Below are positions 9,504 through 17,405 of a DNA stretch of 64,000 nt, piece after piece (the first letter of the stretch is position 1; each line of letters opens with the position of its first letter). The stretch comes from Bacteroides mediterraneensis (GTDB lineage Bacteria; Bacteroidota; Bacteroidia; Bacteroidales; Bacteroidaceae): positions 128,506 through 192,505 of the forward strand of contig NZ_LT635783.1 in assembly GCF_900128455.1 (NCBI RefSeq), in the 5' to 3' direction. A program made the translations under genes and the position numbers. Below the pieces are notes generated by a model. That model did not search any database. It was not told the origin of the DNA and saw nothing but the letters and a program-made list of their open reading frames with translations.

Positions 9504-9529
9504 ACTTGCCGGATTATTCTCCGGCAAGT
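9504..9529 (-). other. Intercistronic stem-loop around the epimerase stop codon
   Basis: ACTTGCCGGA (9504-9513) and TCCGGCAAGT (9520-9529) form a perfect 10-bp stem whose 6-base loop holds the epimerase stop codon. There is no T run after it on the minus strand, so it looks more like an mRNA-stability or translation-uncoupling element than a terminator. Confidence 0.55.
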
Positions 9530-10701
9530 ATTTCTTTACATAAAGTATATCCCTTGACCATCATTCGTGGAATATGGAAAGGACCTTTGAACAAGTTACC
9601 TTTTGCGGGTTGGGCTACTGTGCCGTCGCGGTGCAGGTATCCATACCATTCGCCGAACTCATTGTCGGGAAAATGGGCATACGTCCACTCACTGATTTGT
9701 TTGTGGCGTTTCAGGTACTTTTCGTCTTTGGTCAGCTTATAGGCATACAGGTTGGCGATGATGGCTTCGGTTTGCGGCCACCAGAATTTCATGTCCTGTG
9801 AATAGTCTTGAGGAGGCAGGTTCTTGCAGTCCTTGAAGTTGATGATGCCTCCGTACTGCTTGTCCCATCCCCATTCCCATGACCAGTCGAGAATGGTTAG
9901 CGCCATGTCGATGAGCTCCTTGTTTCCGCCCATGTTACGGGCTACGTCGAACAGGAACCAGGACGTCTCGATGCAATGTCCCGGGTTGATGGTACGTCCG
10001 TTCATGGTGTCGATGAATTCTCCTTTAGGGCCTACCATTTCAAGTAAAGCCTTAAATTCCGGGTGCATGAAGTAATTTTTCAACGCATGGATGGATTCCT
10101 CAATCTGGGCATCCAGTTCCGGGTCGGAAATCACTTGCTTGATGCAGGAAGCTACGTTGACCATGATCATGGTGATGGAATGGCCCTGTGCCTGGAGAGT
10201 CGGAAGGTATTTCGGTTCCAGAATGCCCGGTGTGTGCAGGAAATGACGCATCCGCTTGAATAGGTCGAGTGCTTTCTTTGCATATTCCTGGTTGCCGGTA
10301 GCCAGTGCATATTCCGACATGGCGATGGCGGCGAAGCTTTCAGAAAACACATATCTTCTTTTCCGGAGCGGTGTGCCGTCGGCCATGACTTCGAAATACA
10401 TTCTTCCGTCTGTATCGAAACAGTGGTTTTCAATGAAATCCAGCGTCAGTTTGGCTGCTTCCAGCCATTCCGGGTTCTTTTCCACATGATTGTAGGCAAA
10501 AGAACAGATAAAGGCAAACCGGCCCTGGAACCATACCGACTTGGTGGTGTCGAACAGCTGTCCGTCGCGTGCCACGCAGGTATATACACCTCCGTGTTTC
10601 TTGTCGAGACCATATTTCAGCCAGAAAGGCATGATGTTGTGGGTGAGATCTTCTTTGTAGTTCTCCGCCCAGTATTTTGCGTAGGTATCTATGCACATCA
10701 T
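9514..10701 (-). CDS. N-acylglucosamine 2-epimerase (AGE family)
   Basis: Interconverts ManNAc and GlcNAc in the cytosol, the second step of the Bacteroides sialate route, in which free ManNAc is not first phosphorylated. The alpha6/alpha6-barrel protein shows WFQGRFAFICSFAYN, RRYVFSESFAAIAMSEYA, INPGHCIETSWFLFDVAR (catalytic-type His) and MKFWWPQTEAIIA (second conserved His/Glu region). Length is about 395 residues. The open frame extends to 10728 and would overlap nanA; the ATG at 10701 (or 10698), just after the nanA stop, gives MMCIDTYAKYW and is preferred. A stem-loop surrounds the stop codon. Confidence 0.92.
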   Translation of the reverse strand: MMCIDTYAKYWAENYKEDLTHNIMPFWLKYGLDKKHGGVYTCVARDGQLFDTTKSVWFQGRFAFICSFAYNHVEKNPEWLEAAKLTLDFIENHCFDTDGRMYFEVMADGTPLRKRRYVFSESFAAIAMSEYALATGNQEYAKKALDLFKRMRHFLHTPGILEPKYLPTLQAQGHSITMIMVNVASCIKQVISDPELDAQIEESIHALKNYFMHPEFKALLEMVGPKGEFIDTMNGRTINPGHCIETSWFLFDVARNMGGNKELIDMALTILDWSWEWGWDKQYGGIINFKDCKNLPPQDYSQDMKFWWPQTEAIIANLYAYKLTKDEKYLKRHKQISEWTYAHFPDNEFGEWYGYLHRDGTVAQPAKGNLFKGPFHIPRMMVKGYTLCKEILAGE

Positions 10702-10712
10702 AAGGCCGACGA

Positions 10713-11630
10713 TTAGAATTTGTTGCAACGGTCAAAGAAATTGATAGCTTCCAGTTCCGCCTTCATGCGGGCTTCTTCTTCGTCGGTCATGTTCTGGAAC
10801 GGCGTACGGTTCTTGCCCAAGTCCAGACCAATCAGTTTCATAATCCGTTTTCCGGCTACGATGTTGCCGCGGTAGTGACAGATTACGTTGATGACATCCT
10901 GTGAGAAGTTCTGCAATTCGCGAGCCTTTTCAATGTCGCCGGCTTTCCAGGCATCGAGGATGCCTACCAGGTTGATACCATTGTAGTTGGTCGTTCCACC
11001 GATACCGCCCTGTGCACCGCCCATGGCCAGTGAAGGAAGGATGGTTTCATCTTGTCCGTGCAGCATGTCGAATTTGCCGTTCTTGTACAGGCGGCACTGG
11101 TTGTATTCATAAATGCTTTCGTACGTATATTTGATGCCGGCAAAGTTCGGAATACGTCCGTCTACCGCTTTCAGCAATTCCACCATCGGCAGGTAGGCAC
11201 CGTTGAATGCGGGAATGTGGTAATAATAGAATGGAAGATTCGGCGCTCCGGCTGCGATTTCTTCGCAGTATTTCACCAGTTCTTCGATACGGCCGATTTT
11301 CGGGAAAGGAGGAGCCATGGCACCGATACCCCATGCGCCGATTTTCTGTGCATGTTCGGCCAGCATCTTGCTCGCCTTTACGCAGCAGCTTCCCACGTGT
11401 ACAATCACCTTGAAACCTTCGGGAGCTACTTCAATCCAGCGTTCAGCCAGTTTCATACGTTCTTCTTCCGTCAGCATGTAGCCTTCACCGGATGAACCGT
11501 TGATGAACACGCCTTTCAGGCCATTCTTTGCCAGCATGGCAGCATACGCTGCTATCGGTTCATAGTTTACTTCCCCATTTTCATAAAACGGAGTAAACGG
11601 AGCATCAATTAAGCCAATAATTTTTTCCAT
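10713..11630 (-). CDS. nanA: N-acetylneuraminate lyase
   Basis: A Schiff-base aldolase that splits N-acetylneuraminate into ManNAc and pyruvate. The 305-residue TIM barrel shows the GSSGEG carboxylate-binding motif (45-50), the catalytic tyrosine Y137 in YYYHIP and the lysine K167 in GIKYT, all at family positions. GGAQGGIGGTTNYN fits the later barrel strands. It is the first gene after a good promoter (11668-11698), so it leads the main nan transcript through nanH. In B. fragilis the corresponding gene is called nanL. Confidence 0.96.
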   Translation of the reverse strand: MEKIIGLIDAPFTPFYENGEVNYEPIAAYAAMLAKNGLKGVFINGSSGEGYMLTEEERMKLAERWIEVAPEGFKVIVHVGSCCVKASKMLAEHAQKIGAWGIGAMAPPFPKIGRIEELVKYCEEIAAGAPNLPFYYYHIPAFNGAYLPMVELLKAVDGRIPNFAGIKYTYESIYEYNQCRLYKNGKFDMLHGQDETILPSLAMGGAQGGIGGTTNYNGINLVGILDAWKAGDIEKARELQNFSQDVINVICHYRGNIVAGKRIMKLIGLDLGKNRTPFQNMTDEEEARMKAELEAINFFDRCNKF

Positions 11631-11667
11631 AATATTATATTTAATAAATTGATTTATTTAATATCGG

Positions 11668-11698
11668 CAAAAATAGCGATATAATTTTTATATTACAA
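11668..11698 (-). promoter_or_regulatory. Main nan operon promoter upstream of nanA
   Basis: On the minus strand the -33 TTG is at 11696-11698 and the -7 box TATTTTTG at 11668-11675, with 20 bases between. The start point falls about 30 bases before the nanA ATG. The promoter lies after the mutarotase gene, so nanA through nanH can be expressed separately from it. Confidence 0.65.
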
Positions 11699-11703
11699 GG
11701 TTT

Positions 11704-12795
11704 TTAGGGGTTATTTTGAAAATCTCTTTCTTTTTTAAGTGGATAAACAGTAATTTGTGGGGTACGTATGCCGGGTTTTATTTCTCCGCATACCATGTAT
11801 AAAAAATGACGATGTAGCAGGAGAATGCCTCCGGCCCGTGCCATACCCGGGATGTTGGGATGTTGGGTCCATTTTTTATGTGTGAAGTCAAAGCAGAGAA
11901 GGTCATCGTTGAACCGATACCAGGATGGCTCATGAGTGAGATAGTCTTTTCCCGCTTTTCCATCCAGGGCCTTTTTAAAAATGCTATAGTTGACTCCTCC
12001 GGCAAGGATGAGATGTGTGGAGGTTTGGGTGCCGCTTCCTCCCGCCATACAGCGTTTCTCTCCATTCTCTTCCAGGGGTATGTCCGACTCGTACTCCCAG
12101 CGGTCGGTTTCGGGGAGATAGCATACGATGTCGTGTGAAAGTATGCTTTCCGAAGTGTCCGATGCTGCCTGGTATCCACCTATTAAATAAAGCTTGTGCG
12201 CGTCGTGGACCAGAATCGGCTGTACGCGCTGAGGCCCCGGATAGGCAGACAGTTTCTGCCAGTCACGACCTGTGTTCAAGTCCAGTTTGTACAGAGCGTT
12301 CTGTCTGTGCTGCTGGTTTCCTCCGGTAAGGTAGATACAGCCGTTAAGAAGGGTAGCCGCGGCGTTGTCTATGGTTTCGGGCAGTGAAGGAAGTGGCTGG
12401 ATGGTGAACTTTTGTGGAGATTCGGTAGCCTGAATACGGAATACGCAGGTCAGGCAGGAATCTGCATTGGCTCCTCCGATGCAGACCAAGCCCTCCGGGG
12501 TTTCTATGGCACAGCCGTAGGCCACCGGGCAAGGCAGTGATGGAAGTGGTATCCACTGTGGGCATTCAGACTGGACGTTTAACGCATAGCACTGGTCGTA
12601 ATACACTTTCTCTCCTCCTTCGGCAGCAGGCTTGTGGGGGAAATTGCAGCCCCCACCCACTATCAGCCAGTCTTTTATGAAGCCCGCAAAAGGAGCAGAT
12701 ACACCTTGTGTAATCGGATACTCGGGTACAGATTGTGCCAGAGATATTGCATACTGGAATACTAGGATTCCCCAAATCAGAAGCTGTTTTTTCAT
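11704..12795 (-). CDS. Kelch-repeat protein, probable periplasmic sialate mutarotase (NanM-like)
   Basis: A six-bladed kelch propeller with a signal peptide (MKKQLLIWGILVFQYAISLA). Kelch blades show as VIGGG/IGGA/TGGNQQ/IGGYQ/AGGVNYS repeats, and NFPHKPAAEGGEK matches the cyclically permuted mutarotase family. NanM converts released alpha-sialic acid to the beta anomer before uptake. The open frame runs 24 codons further upstream, but MKKQLL gives a proper signal peptide, so 12795 is preferred. It is read divergently from the ROK regulator. Together with the YhcH protein it supplies two anomer-equilibrating activities, one exported and one cytosolic. Confidence 0.85.
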   Translation of the reverse strand: MKKQLLIWGILVFQYAISLAQSVPEYPITQGVSAPFAGFIKDWLIVGGGCNFPHKPAAEGGEKVYYDQCYALNVQSECPQWIPLPSLPCPVAYGCAIETPEGLVCIGGANADSCLTCVFRIQATESPQKFTIQPLPSLPETIDNAAATLLNGCIYLTGGNQQHRQNALYKLDLNTGRDWQKLSAYPGPQRVQPILVHDAHKLYLIGGYQAASDTSESILSHDIVCYLPETDRWEYESDIPLEENGEKRCMAGGSGTQTSTHLILAGGVNYSIFKKALDGKAGKDYLTHEPSWYRFNDDLLCFDFTHKKWTQHPNIPGMARAGGILLLHRHFLYMVCGEIKPGIRTPQITVYPLKKERDFQNNP

Positions 12796-13094
12796 ACGTA
12801 TCTTCATTCGGTTAAAGAAGGATGGAATTGTTTCTGCTAAAATAAGCATAATATTTAAGCTGTCCATGATTTAATGAAGAATTTTCTTGGTCTCCGCCAT
12901 AGATAATTAATATTTTGCTTTTGTTGTTTTGTATCAATAAATTTATTATCTTAGCCATCGGTTTGTCGGGCAGGTCATTTTAATAAGTAGGGCTGTCTTA
13001 TGAGCCTTAGCGTTAAATGTAATAATATGAAAAAAGAATAGCCCGTTATTTTAGCTGGTTATTGTGGGTTCAACTAAATTATGGTCATGATATT

Positions 13095-14303
13095 ATGGTA
13101 CACAAGTTAATCGAAGGGTTGGGAAATGGCACAAAAAATATGCTTACTCAAAAACGGATAATTACCTATCTGATGCACAATCATTCTTCTACTATTCCCG
13201 ATTTGGCAAAAGACATAGATTTCAGTATCCCTACTGTCACCAAGTTCGTGATGGAGCTGGTGGATGAAGGATACATCATCAATTATGGGAAGCAGGAGAC
13301 CAGTGAGGGCAGACCCCCTAATCTGTATGGTCTGAATCCGGATTCAGCCTATATGGTGGGAGTGGATATCAAGGCATTTTGTCTGAACATCGGCCTGATG
13401 AATTTTACGGGTGACATGGTAGATATTCAGATGGGAATAGAGTGTCGGCTCGACAATACGGTGGAAAGTCTGGATTTACTGATTCAGCATATTTGCACTT
13501 TTATAGAGAAACATAAGAATATCAGGGACAGAATTCTTCAGGTAGGAGTGAACATATCCGGGCGTGTGAATCCAGAGGAGGGTTATAGCTTCAGCATGTT
13601 TAACTTCGAGGAACGTCCGCTGGCCGAAATTTTGACTGAAAAGATTGGCATTCCGGTAGGCATCGACAACGATACTCGTGCCATGGCCTATGGCGAGCTG
13701 CTGAAAGGGGTGGTCAAAGGAGAAAAAGATGTGGTGTTTATCAATCTCAGCTGGGGACTTGGTTCGGCCTTTATCATTGACGGAAAAATCTATACGGGTC
13801 GTTCGGGTTTCTCAGGAGAATTCGGTCATTTCAATGTGTTCGACAATGAAATTATCTGCCGTTGCGGAAAAAAAGGATGTCTGGAAACCGAGGTTTCCGG
13901 TTCGGCTCTGCATCGGATTCTTTGTGAGCGGGTAAAGAACGGACAGACTACCATTCTTTCCAAAAGAATTCTTTCAGGTGAGTCCTCACTTACGCTGGAA
14001 GAGATTGTGGAGGCCACCAATAAAGAAGATATCCTGTGTATTGAGCTGGTGGAAGAAATCGGGCGCAAACTGGGGCGTTATCTCGCAGGTCTGATTAACC
14101 TGTTCAATCCGGAACTGGTGGTCATCGGCGGAACGCTGGCGTTGACGGAAGATTATATCTTGCAACCCATCAAGACGGCCATCCGCAAATACTCCTTGAA
14201 TCTGGTAAGCAAAGATTCTGCCGTGGTCTTGTCGAAGCTGCAAGCAAAAGCAGGAGTGGTAGGTGCCTGTCTGCTGTCTAGAAGCAAATTGTTTGAATGG
14301 TAA
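13095..14303 (+). CDS. ROK-family transcriptional regulator, candidate nan repressor
   Basis: The N-terminal winged helix (residues about 8-75: QKRIITYLMHNHSSTIPDLAKDIDFSIPTVTKFVMELVDEGYI) binds DNA and the C-terminal ROK domain senses a sugar. The zinc-binding CRCGKKGCLE is at about 255-264, just after GEFGH, and VVIGG occurs near the end. The frame opens at 13062, but MVHKLIEGLGNG at 13095 is a more typical start. Divergence from the nan genes suggests control by ManNAc, GlcNAc or a derivative. The HTH domain distinguishes it from RokA-type hexokinases, which must be encoded elsewhere. Confidence 0.9.
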   Translation: MVHKLIEGLGNGTKNMLTQKRIITYLMHNHSSTIPDLAKDIDFSIPTVTKFVMELVDEGYIINYGKQETSEGRPPNLYGLNPDSAYMVGVDIKAFCLNIGLMNFTGDMVDIQMGIECRLDNTVESLDLLIQHICTFIEKHKNIRDRILQVGVNISGRVNPEEGYSFSMFNFEERPLAEILTEKIGIPVGIDNDTRAMAYGELLKGVVKGEKDVVFINLSWGLGSAFIIDGKIYTGRSGFSGEFGHFNVFDNEIICRCGKKGCLETEVSGSALHRILCERVKNGQTTILSKRILSGESSLTLEEIVEATNKEDILCIELVEEIGRKLGRYLAGLINLFNPELVVIGGTLALTEDYILQPIKTAIRKYSLNLVSKDSAVVLSKLQAKAGVVGACLLSRSKLFEW

Positions 14304-14320
14304 ATTATAGAAATAGGTGA

Positions 14321-14362
14321 GCCTGTCTGGAATGATTCATTTCAGACAGGCTTGTTTTTTGT
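14321..14362 (+). terminator. Terminator after the ROK regulator
   Basis: GCCTGTCTG (14321-14329) pairs with CAGACAGGC (14343-14351), followed by TTGTTTTTTG. It lies between two convergent genes. Confidence 0.85.
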
Positions 14363-14379
14363 GTATACCTTTATTTTTT

Positions 14380-14589
14380 CTATTCTTCCGCCCGATATTC
14401 CAGTATGTCCCCCGGCTGGCAGTCCAGTTCCTTGCAGATGGCCTCCAGGGTGGAGAAGCGTATGGCCTTGGCCTTTCCTGTTTTCAGAATGGAGAGATTT
14501 GCCGGTGTCAGGTCAATCCGTTCGGCAAGCTCTCCCAGCGAAACTTTCCGTTTCGCCATCATCACATCGAGATTTACGATAATCGGCAT
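14380..14589 (-). CDS. Small Cro/C1-type HTH regulator (YozG-like)
   Basis: A 69-residue DNA-binding protein consisting of little more than one helix-turn-helix (SLGELAERIDLTPANLSILKTGKAKAIRFSTLEAICKELDCQPGDILEY). This short family is often paired with DUF2975 membrane proteins, as here, where it ends the operon 14 bases after a DUF2975 gene. It could bind the paired TATCG/CGATA dyads around the operon promoter, which would make the operon autoregulated; that is inference. Confidence 0.9.
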   Translation of the reverse strand: MPIIVNLDVMMAKRKVSLGELAERIDLTPANLSILKTGKAKAIRFSTLEAICKELDCQPGDILEYRAEE

Positions 14590-14603
14590 AGTTAGTAGTT
14601 GGG

Positions 14604-15056
14604 TTAAATAGTTAAATCTTGTTCTTCCTGCATCTGGATACCTATTTCAAACAACAAGGAGACCAGCACGAAAACGGCTCCTATCACAATCAGCAGGATG
14701 CTGTTCTGATGGAATGTGTCTATTGGGGTGAGATTGACGATGACATTCATCAGCACTCCCGAAAGTATGGTGGAGATTCCGATGGCCGATAAAATCCGTT
14801 GGTTGACGCGGCAGAATACTTTTCCTTTTTTCACGTTGCGTGCCATGAAATAGGTCAGCAGGCCGATAAAGAAAATGGTGTAACACTCAATGGCTTGTAC
14901 CAACGCTTCCCATATAAAAGTATCGCTGTCGTTTTTCCCAATTTCATAACAGAGAGGCACTATCTGGCTAAAGCCATAAGCGATGGATGCCAAAAGGCTG
15001 AGTACCGAAATAAAGTCGCAGTATTGCATCAGGCGTTTGTAGGATTGGGTTTTCAT
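14604..15056 (-). CDS. DUF2975 membrane protein
   Basis: 150 residues with four predicted membrane helices (about 15-35, 50-70, 88-108, 118-138). It carries the short cytosolic ARNVKKGKVFCRVNQRIL loop found in DUF2975 and ends in EEQDLTI, like its upstream paralogue (EENDLTI). Function is unknown. DUF2975 genes are usually next to a YozG-type regulator and may form a membrane sensor or its target. Confidence 0.85.
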   Translation of the reverse strand: MKTQSYKRLMQYCDFISVLSLLASIAYGFSQIVPLCYEIGKNDSDTFIWEALVQAIECYTIFFIGLLTYFMARNVKKGKVFCRVNQRILSAIGISTILSGVLMNVIVNLTPIDTFHQNSILLIVIGAVFVLVSLLFEIGIQMQEEQDLTI

Positions 15057-15071
15057 TGTTCAAGTGTTTAA

Positions 15072-15722
15072 TTAAATCGTCAAATCGTTTTCTTCTTTCA
15101 GTCGCAGGCCGAGGGCAAAGATTTCAGCAGCCAGCAGGGCGATAAAACCTAAAATCAGTGTGGAGTCGGAAGAAGCCATCAGGGTATTGAATTCGCTTCC
15201 CGCCAGTTCAATGGCCTGTGCAAACTGATGGTTCGAAATCCAGATACTGATATAACCGAGTACATATATCCCTAACATGTTCCAACCGATGCGGCGCAGG
15301 TGTTTTACGTTGATCCAGTCGAACACGATGTTTCGGTTGATGTGTATCATCAGCTTGCCGAAATAGACAACGACAGAGATAAGTCCAATGAGGACAATGA
15401 AACCGATGAATCCCTGTAATACACTGATACCAAGACTAATATTGGTGTAAGGATATTCGATCAGTGCTGTCATAGGTTTGATGGCCAGTTGCTTACCGTC
15501 TTTTAGGTTGGTGATCGTACCGGCTGTTTTCGTCAGGTCGGTGGGCAGAACGTGCATCGTTTTATATTGGGGAACGTCTATGATTTCTCCTTGAGCGGCT
15601 TTCAGGCCGATCTCCATTCCGTTGATAAATAATATTTTTGCAACCATGTACATGTTTCCGGAAGCAGACAGCAGAAAAGCGGCAATCACGCATGCACAGA
15701 ATATATTCAGTTTCTTTTTCAT
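15072..15722 (-). CDS. DUF2975 membrane protein, longer paralogue
   Basis: 216 residues. A first membrane segment (about 7-30) is followed by an extracytoplasmic stretch of roughly 60 residues (GEIIDVPQYKTMHVLPTDL), then three helices with the DUF2975 loop HINRNIVFDWINVKHLRRIG between them. The C-terminus GLRLKEENDLTI closely matches the neighbour gene, suggesting duplication. The gap to the next gene is 15 bases. No catalytic residues are apparent. Confidence 0.85.
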   Translation of the reverse strand: MKKKLNIFCACVIAAFLLSASGNMYMVAKILFINGMEIGLKAAQGEIIDVPQYKTMHVLPTDLTKTAGTITNLKDGKQLAIKPMTALIEYPYTNISLGISVLQGFIGFIVLIGLISVVVYFGKLMIHINRNIVFDWINVKHLRRIGWNMLGIYVLGYISIWISNHQFAQAIELAGSEFNTLMASSDSTLILGFIALLAAEIFALGLRLKEENDLTI

Positions 15723-15746
15723 AATGCGAAGGATGGGGTTAGATGG

Positions 15747-16586
15747 TCAAATCATTTTCTGGTTTTCTATTTCAATCGTTTCTGCCTGGGCAGGCTGATG
15801 CCAGGAAGCCGGTTGCGGAACCAGCTTCTTTTGGATGAACAGTACACAGAGGATGGTGAGGACAAATCCTCCGGCTGCCATGAGCGCCGCTCCGGTGGCT
15901 CCATAAGTAGAAACCATGGTCGCATTCGGGTCGTCTGCCGATAAGAAAGCAATCACAGCCGCACTGTTATTGACAAAGTGCATCAGGATGCCGGGGAGCA
16001 GGCTGCCCGTGCGGTAGTACATCCATCCCAGTGCCAGTCCGGTGACAAAGGCGAAAGGTGCCTGTACCCAGTTGCCGTGTACCAGTCCGAAAATCAGAGA
16101 GGAAAGTACGATGGCCCAGGCTGGATGTTTCCATTTGCGGAGCAGATATCCCTGAATGGCTCCACGGAACAGCAGTTCCTCTACGAGGGGAGCCATGATG
16201 ACGATAGCCACGATACCTAAGGGATGATGCATCATCATGTCAAAGGCAGCCTCCATATTGTTGGGCAGGTCGGCCAGTTCGTTGAAGTAATTGGTCCATA
16301 AGCCCATCGCTAAAATGAATATCACCGATGTAACTAATAGTTTTGGGGAGCAGTGATATCCCCAAGTTTTCCGGTCCATTCCCACATATTTACCAGCCAG
16401 CAGATGGATGCCTAACGCAGCGGTAGAGAGTATCTGTGCCAGCATGATCAGGTTTGTATAAAGAGCGTCGAGGGTCTTCGGCAATTCGAAGGTGTGGCGA
16501 TACAGCATGTATCCACAGATGGCTACCCCCATGAAAGCCAGTTGGTAGGCAAAGAAATACAGTAATAATTTAATGGTGCGTCCCAT
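15747..16586 (-). CDS. CPBP-family intramembrane glutamic endopeptidase
   Basis: A 279-residue membrane protein with about eight hydrophobic segments. It carries the three CPBP/Abi motifs in order: EELLFRGAIQGYL (catalytic glutamates and arginine), FGLVHGNW (His) and HFVNNSAAV (His/Asn). The family includes CAAX-type prenyl proteases and bacteriocin self-immunity proteins. Its place between DUF3836 and two DUF2975 genes suggests a membrane-processing or immunity module, but the substrate is unknown. Confidence 0.9.
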   Translation of the reverse strand: MGRTIKLLLYFFAYQLAFMGVAICGYMLYRHTFELPKTLDALYTNLIMLAQILSTAALGIHLLAGKYVGMDRKTWGYHCSPKLLVTSVIFILAMGLWTNYFNELADLPNNMEAAFDMMMHHPLGIVAIVIMAPLVEELLFRGAIQGYLLRKWKHPAWAIVLSSLIFGLVHGNWVQAPFAFVTGLALGWMYYRTGSLLPGILMHFVNNSAAVIAFLSADDPNATMVSTYGATGAALMAAGGFVLTILCVLFIQKKLVPQPASWHQPAQAETIEIENQKMI

Positions 16587-16613
16587 AATTGTGTACGTTT
16601 TAAAAAAGTTTGT

Positions 16614-16934
16614 TTACTTGTTGGTTGAAAGTTTCTGAAGAGCCGGACCTTCAGTGCCCCAGGTCAGCAGATAAGCCGGATTCCAGGTTTTTCGGTCCGC
16701 ATCCCAGCGGTAAGCCTTTTTCTCGGTCAGGGTTCCCAGTGTGTCGTATCGGTATTCGTACTTCCACTTGGGAGTGAGTGTTTTGCCGTCTTCATTCAGG
16801 GTAGATACCGTCAAGCTTTGGTGGTTCTGTCCGTAAATGAAGGTTCCTTTTGCGTGTGCGTGTGTGGCTGTCAATGTCATCAGTGCAGCGGCAATTCCTG
16901 CTGCCAGTGTCTTTTTTGTGAATGTCTTTTTCAT
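16614..16934 (-). CDS. DUF3836-type small secreted protein
   Basis: 106 residues with a signal peptide (MKKTFTKKTLAAGIAAALMTLTATHAHA). The mature part, about 80 residues, has WKYEYRYDTLGTLTEKKAYRWDADRKTWNP, resembling one RHS/YD-like beta repeat as found in DUF3836 proteins of Bacteroidales. It is the first gene of the operon with a protease and two DUF2975 genes. A secreted partner or substrate of the neighbouring protease is possible but unproved. Confidence 0.8.
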   Translation of the reverse strand: MKKTFTKKTLAAGIAAALMTLTATHAHAKGTFIYGQNHQSLTVSTLNEDGKTLTPKWKYEYRYDTLGTLTEKKAYRWDADRKTWNPAYLLTWGTEGPALQKLSTNK

Positions 16935-16980
16935 AATTGTACGTGTTTGTGTGTAAATAATAGTGTGTGTCGTTTGTTTT

Positions 16981-17071
16981 CGATAAATATTTATCGTTTT
17001 TCGATATGCAAATGTAGGTGTTATTTTTGAACTACAAAAGAAAAACAGAAATATTTTATCGAAAAACGATA
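16981..17071 (-). promoter_or_regulatory. Promoter of the DUF3836-CPBP-DUF2975-HTH operon, flanked by operator-like dyads
   Basis: The minus-strand -7 box TACATTTG is at 17009-17016 and the -33 TTTTG at 17035-17039, with 18 bases between. Two perfect dyads of the form TATCG-N5-CGATA lie at 16992-17006, directly downstream of the -7 box, and at 17057-17071, upstream of -33. A further 16-bp palindrome, CGATAAATATTTATCG, occupies 16981-16996 and shares its TATCG with the first dyad. This is the layout of a cooperative repressor site. Confidence 0.75.
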
Positions 17072-17222
17072 AATTTTTCCTTTTTTACGGGAAAAATGAG
17101 GCTTAAAGCCCTGGAAAAGGAGAAAAGAGGACTTTGCAGGCTTTAAGGAACACAGGTGTGTGATGGGGTCAGAATTCTGGAAAACCTAAGGGTATGGATG
17201 GAGAAATGCAGTGGTTTATTTT

Positions 17223-17310
17223 ACGTTTCCCTTACGGAAAACATACGTTTCTCGGTGCGGAAACGTACGTTTCGCGGTAGGAAAACGTAGGTTTCTATAT
17301 AGGGAAACAT
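17223..17310 (+). repeat. Array of four 22-bp tandem dyads
   Basis: Four abutting units start at 17223, 17245, 17267 and 17289. Each has the form ACGTTTC-N7/8-GGAAA(A)CGT, or AGGTTTC and GAAACAT in the outer positions, so each unit is both a direct repeat and an internal inverted repeat. The spacers differ between units while the arms are kept. The array lies in the divergent region between DUF3836 and the GH30 gene. The rest of 17075-17405 shows no gene, only a weak -7-like TACTTTTA at 17362. Confidence 0.85.
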
Positions 17311-17405
17311 AAAAAATACTGATAAATTCTCCTTTTAATGCCGTGTTCGCTTTAAAATTAATACTTTTACGTTGTCTTTAGGTTCAACAAAAATCTGTAC
17401 TTACC

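Noticed and set aside
17223..17310. CRISPR array
   Set aside because: Repeats are only 22 bp, abut with 7-8 base centres rather than 30-base spacers, and no cas genes are nearby.
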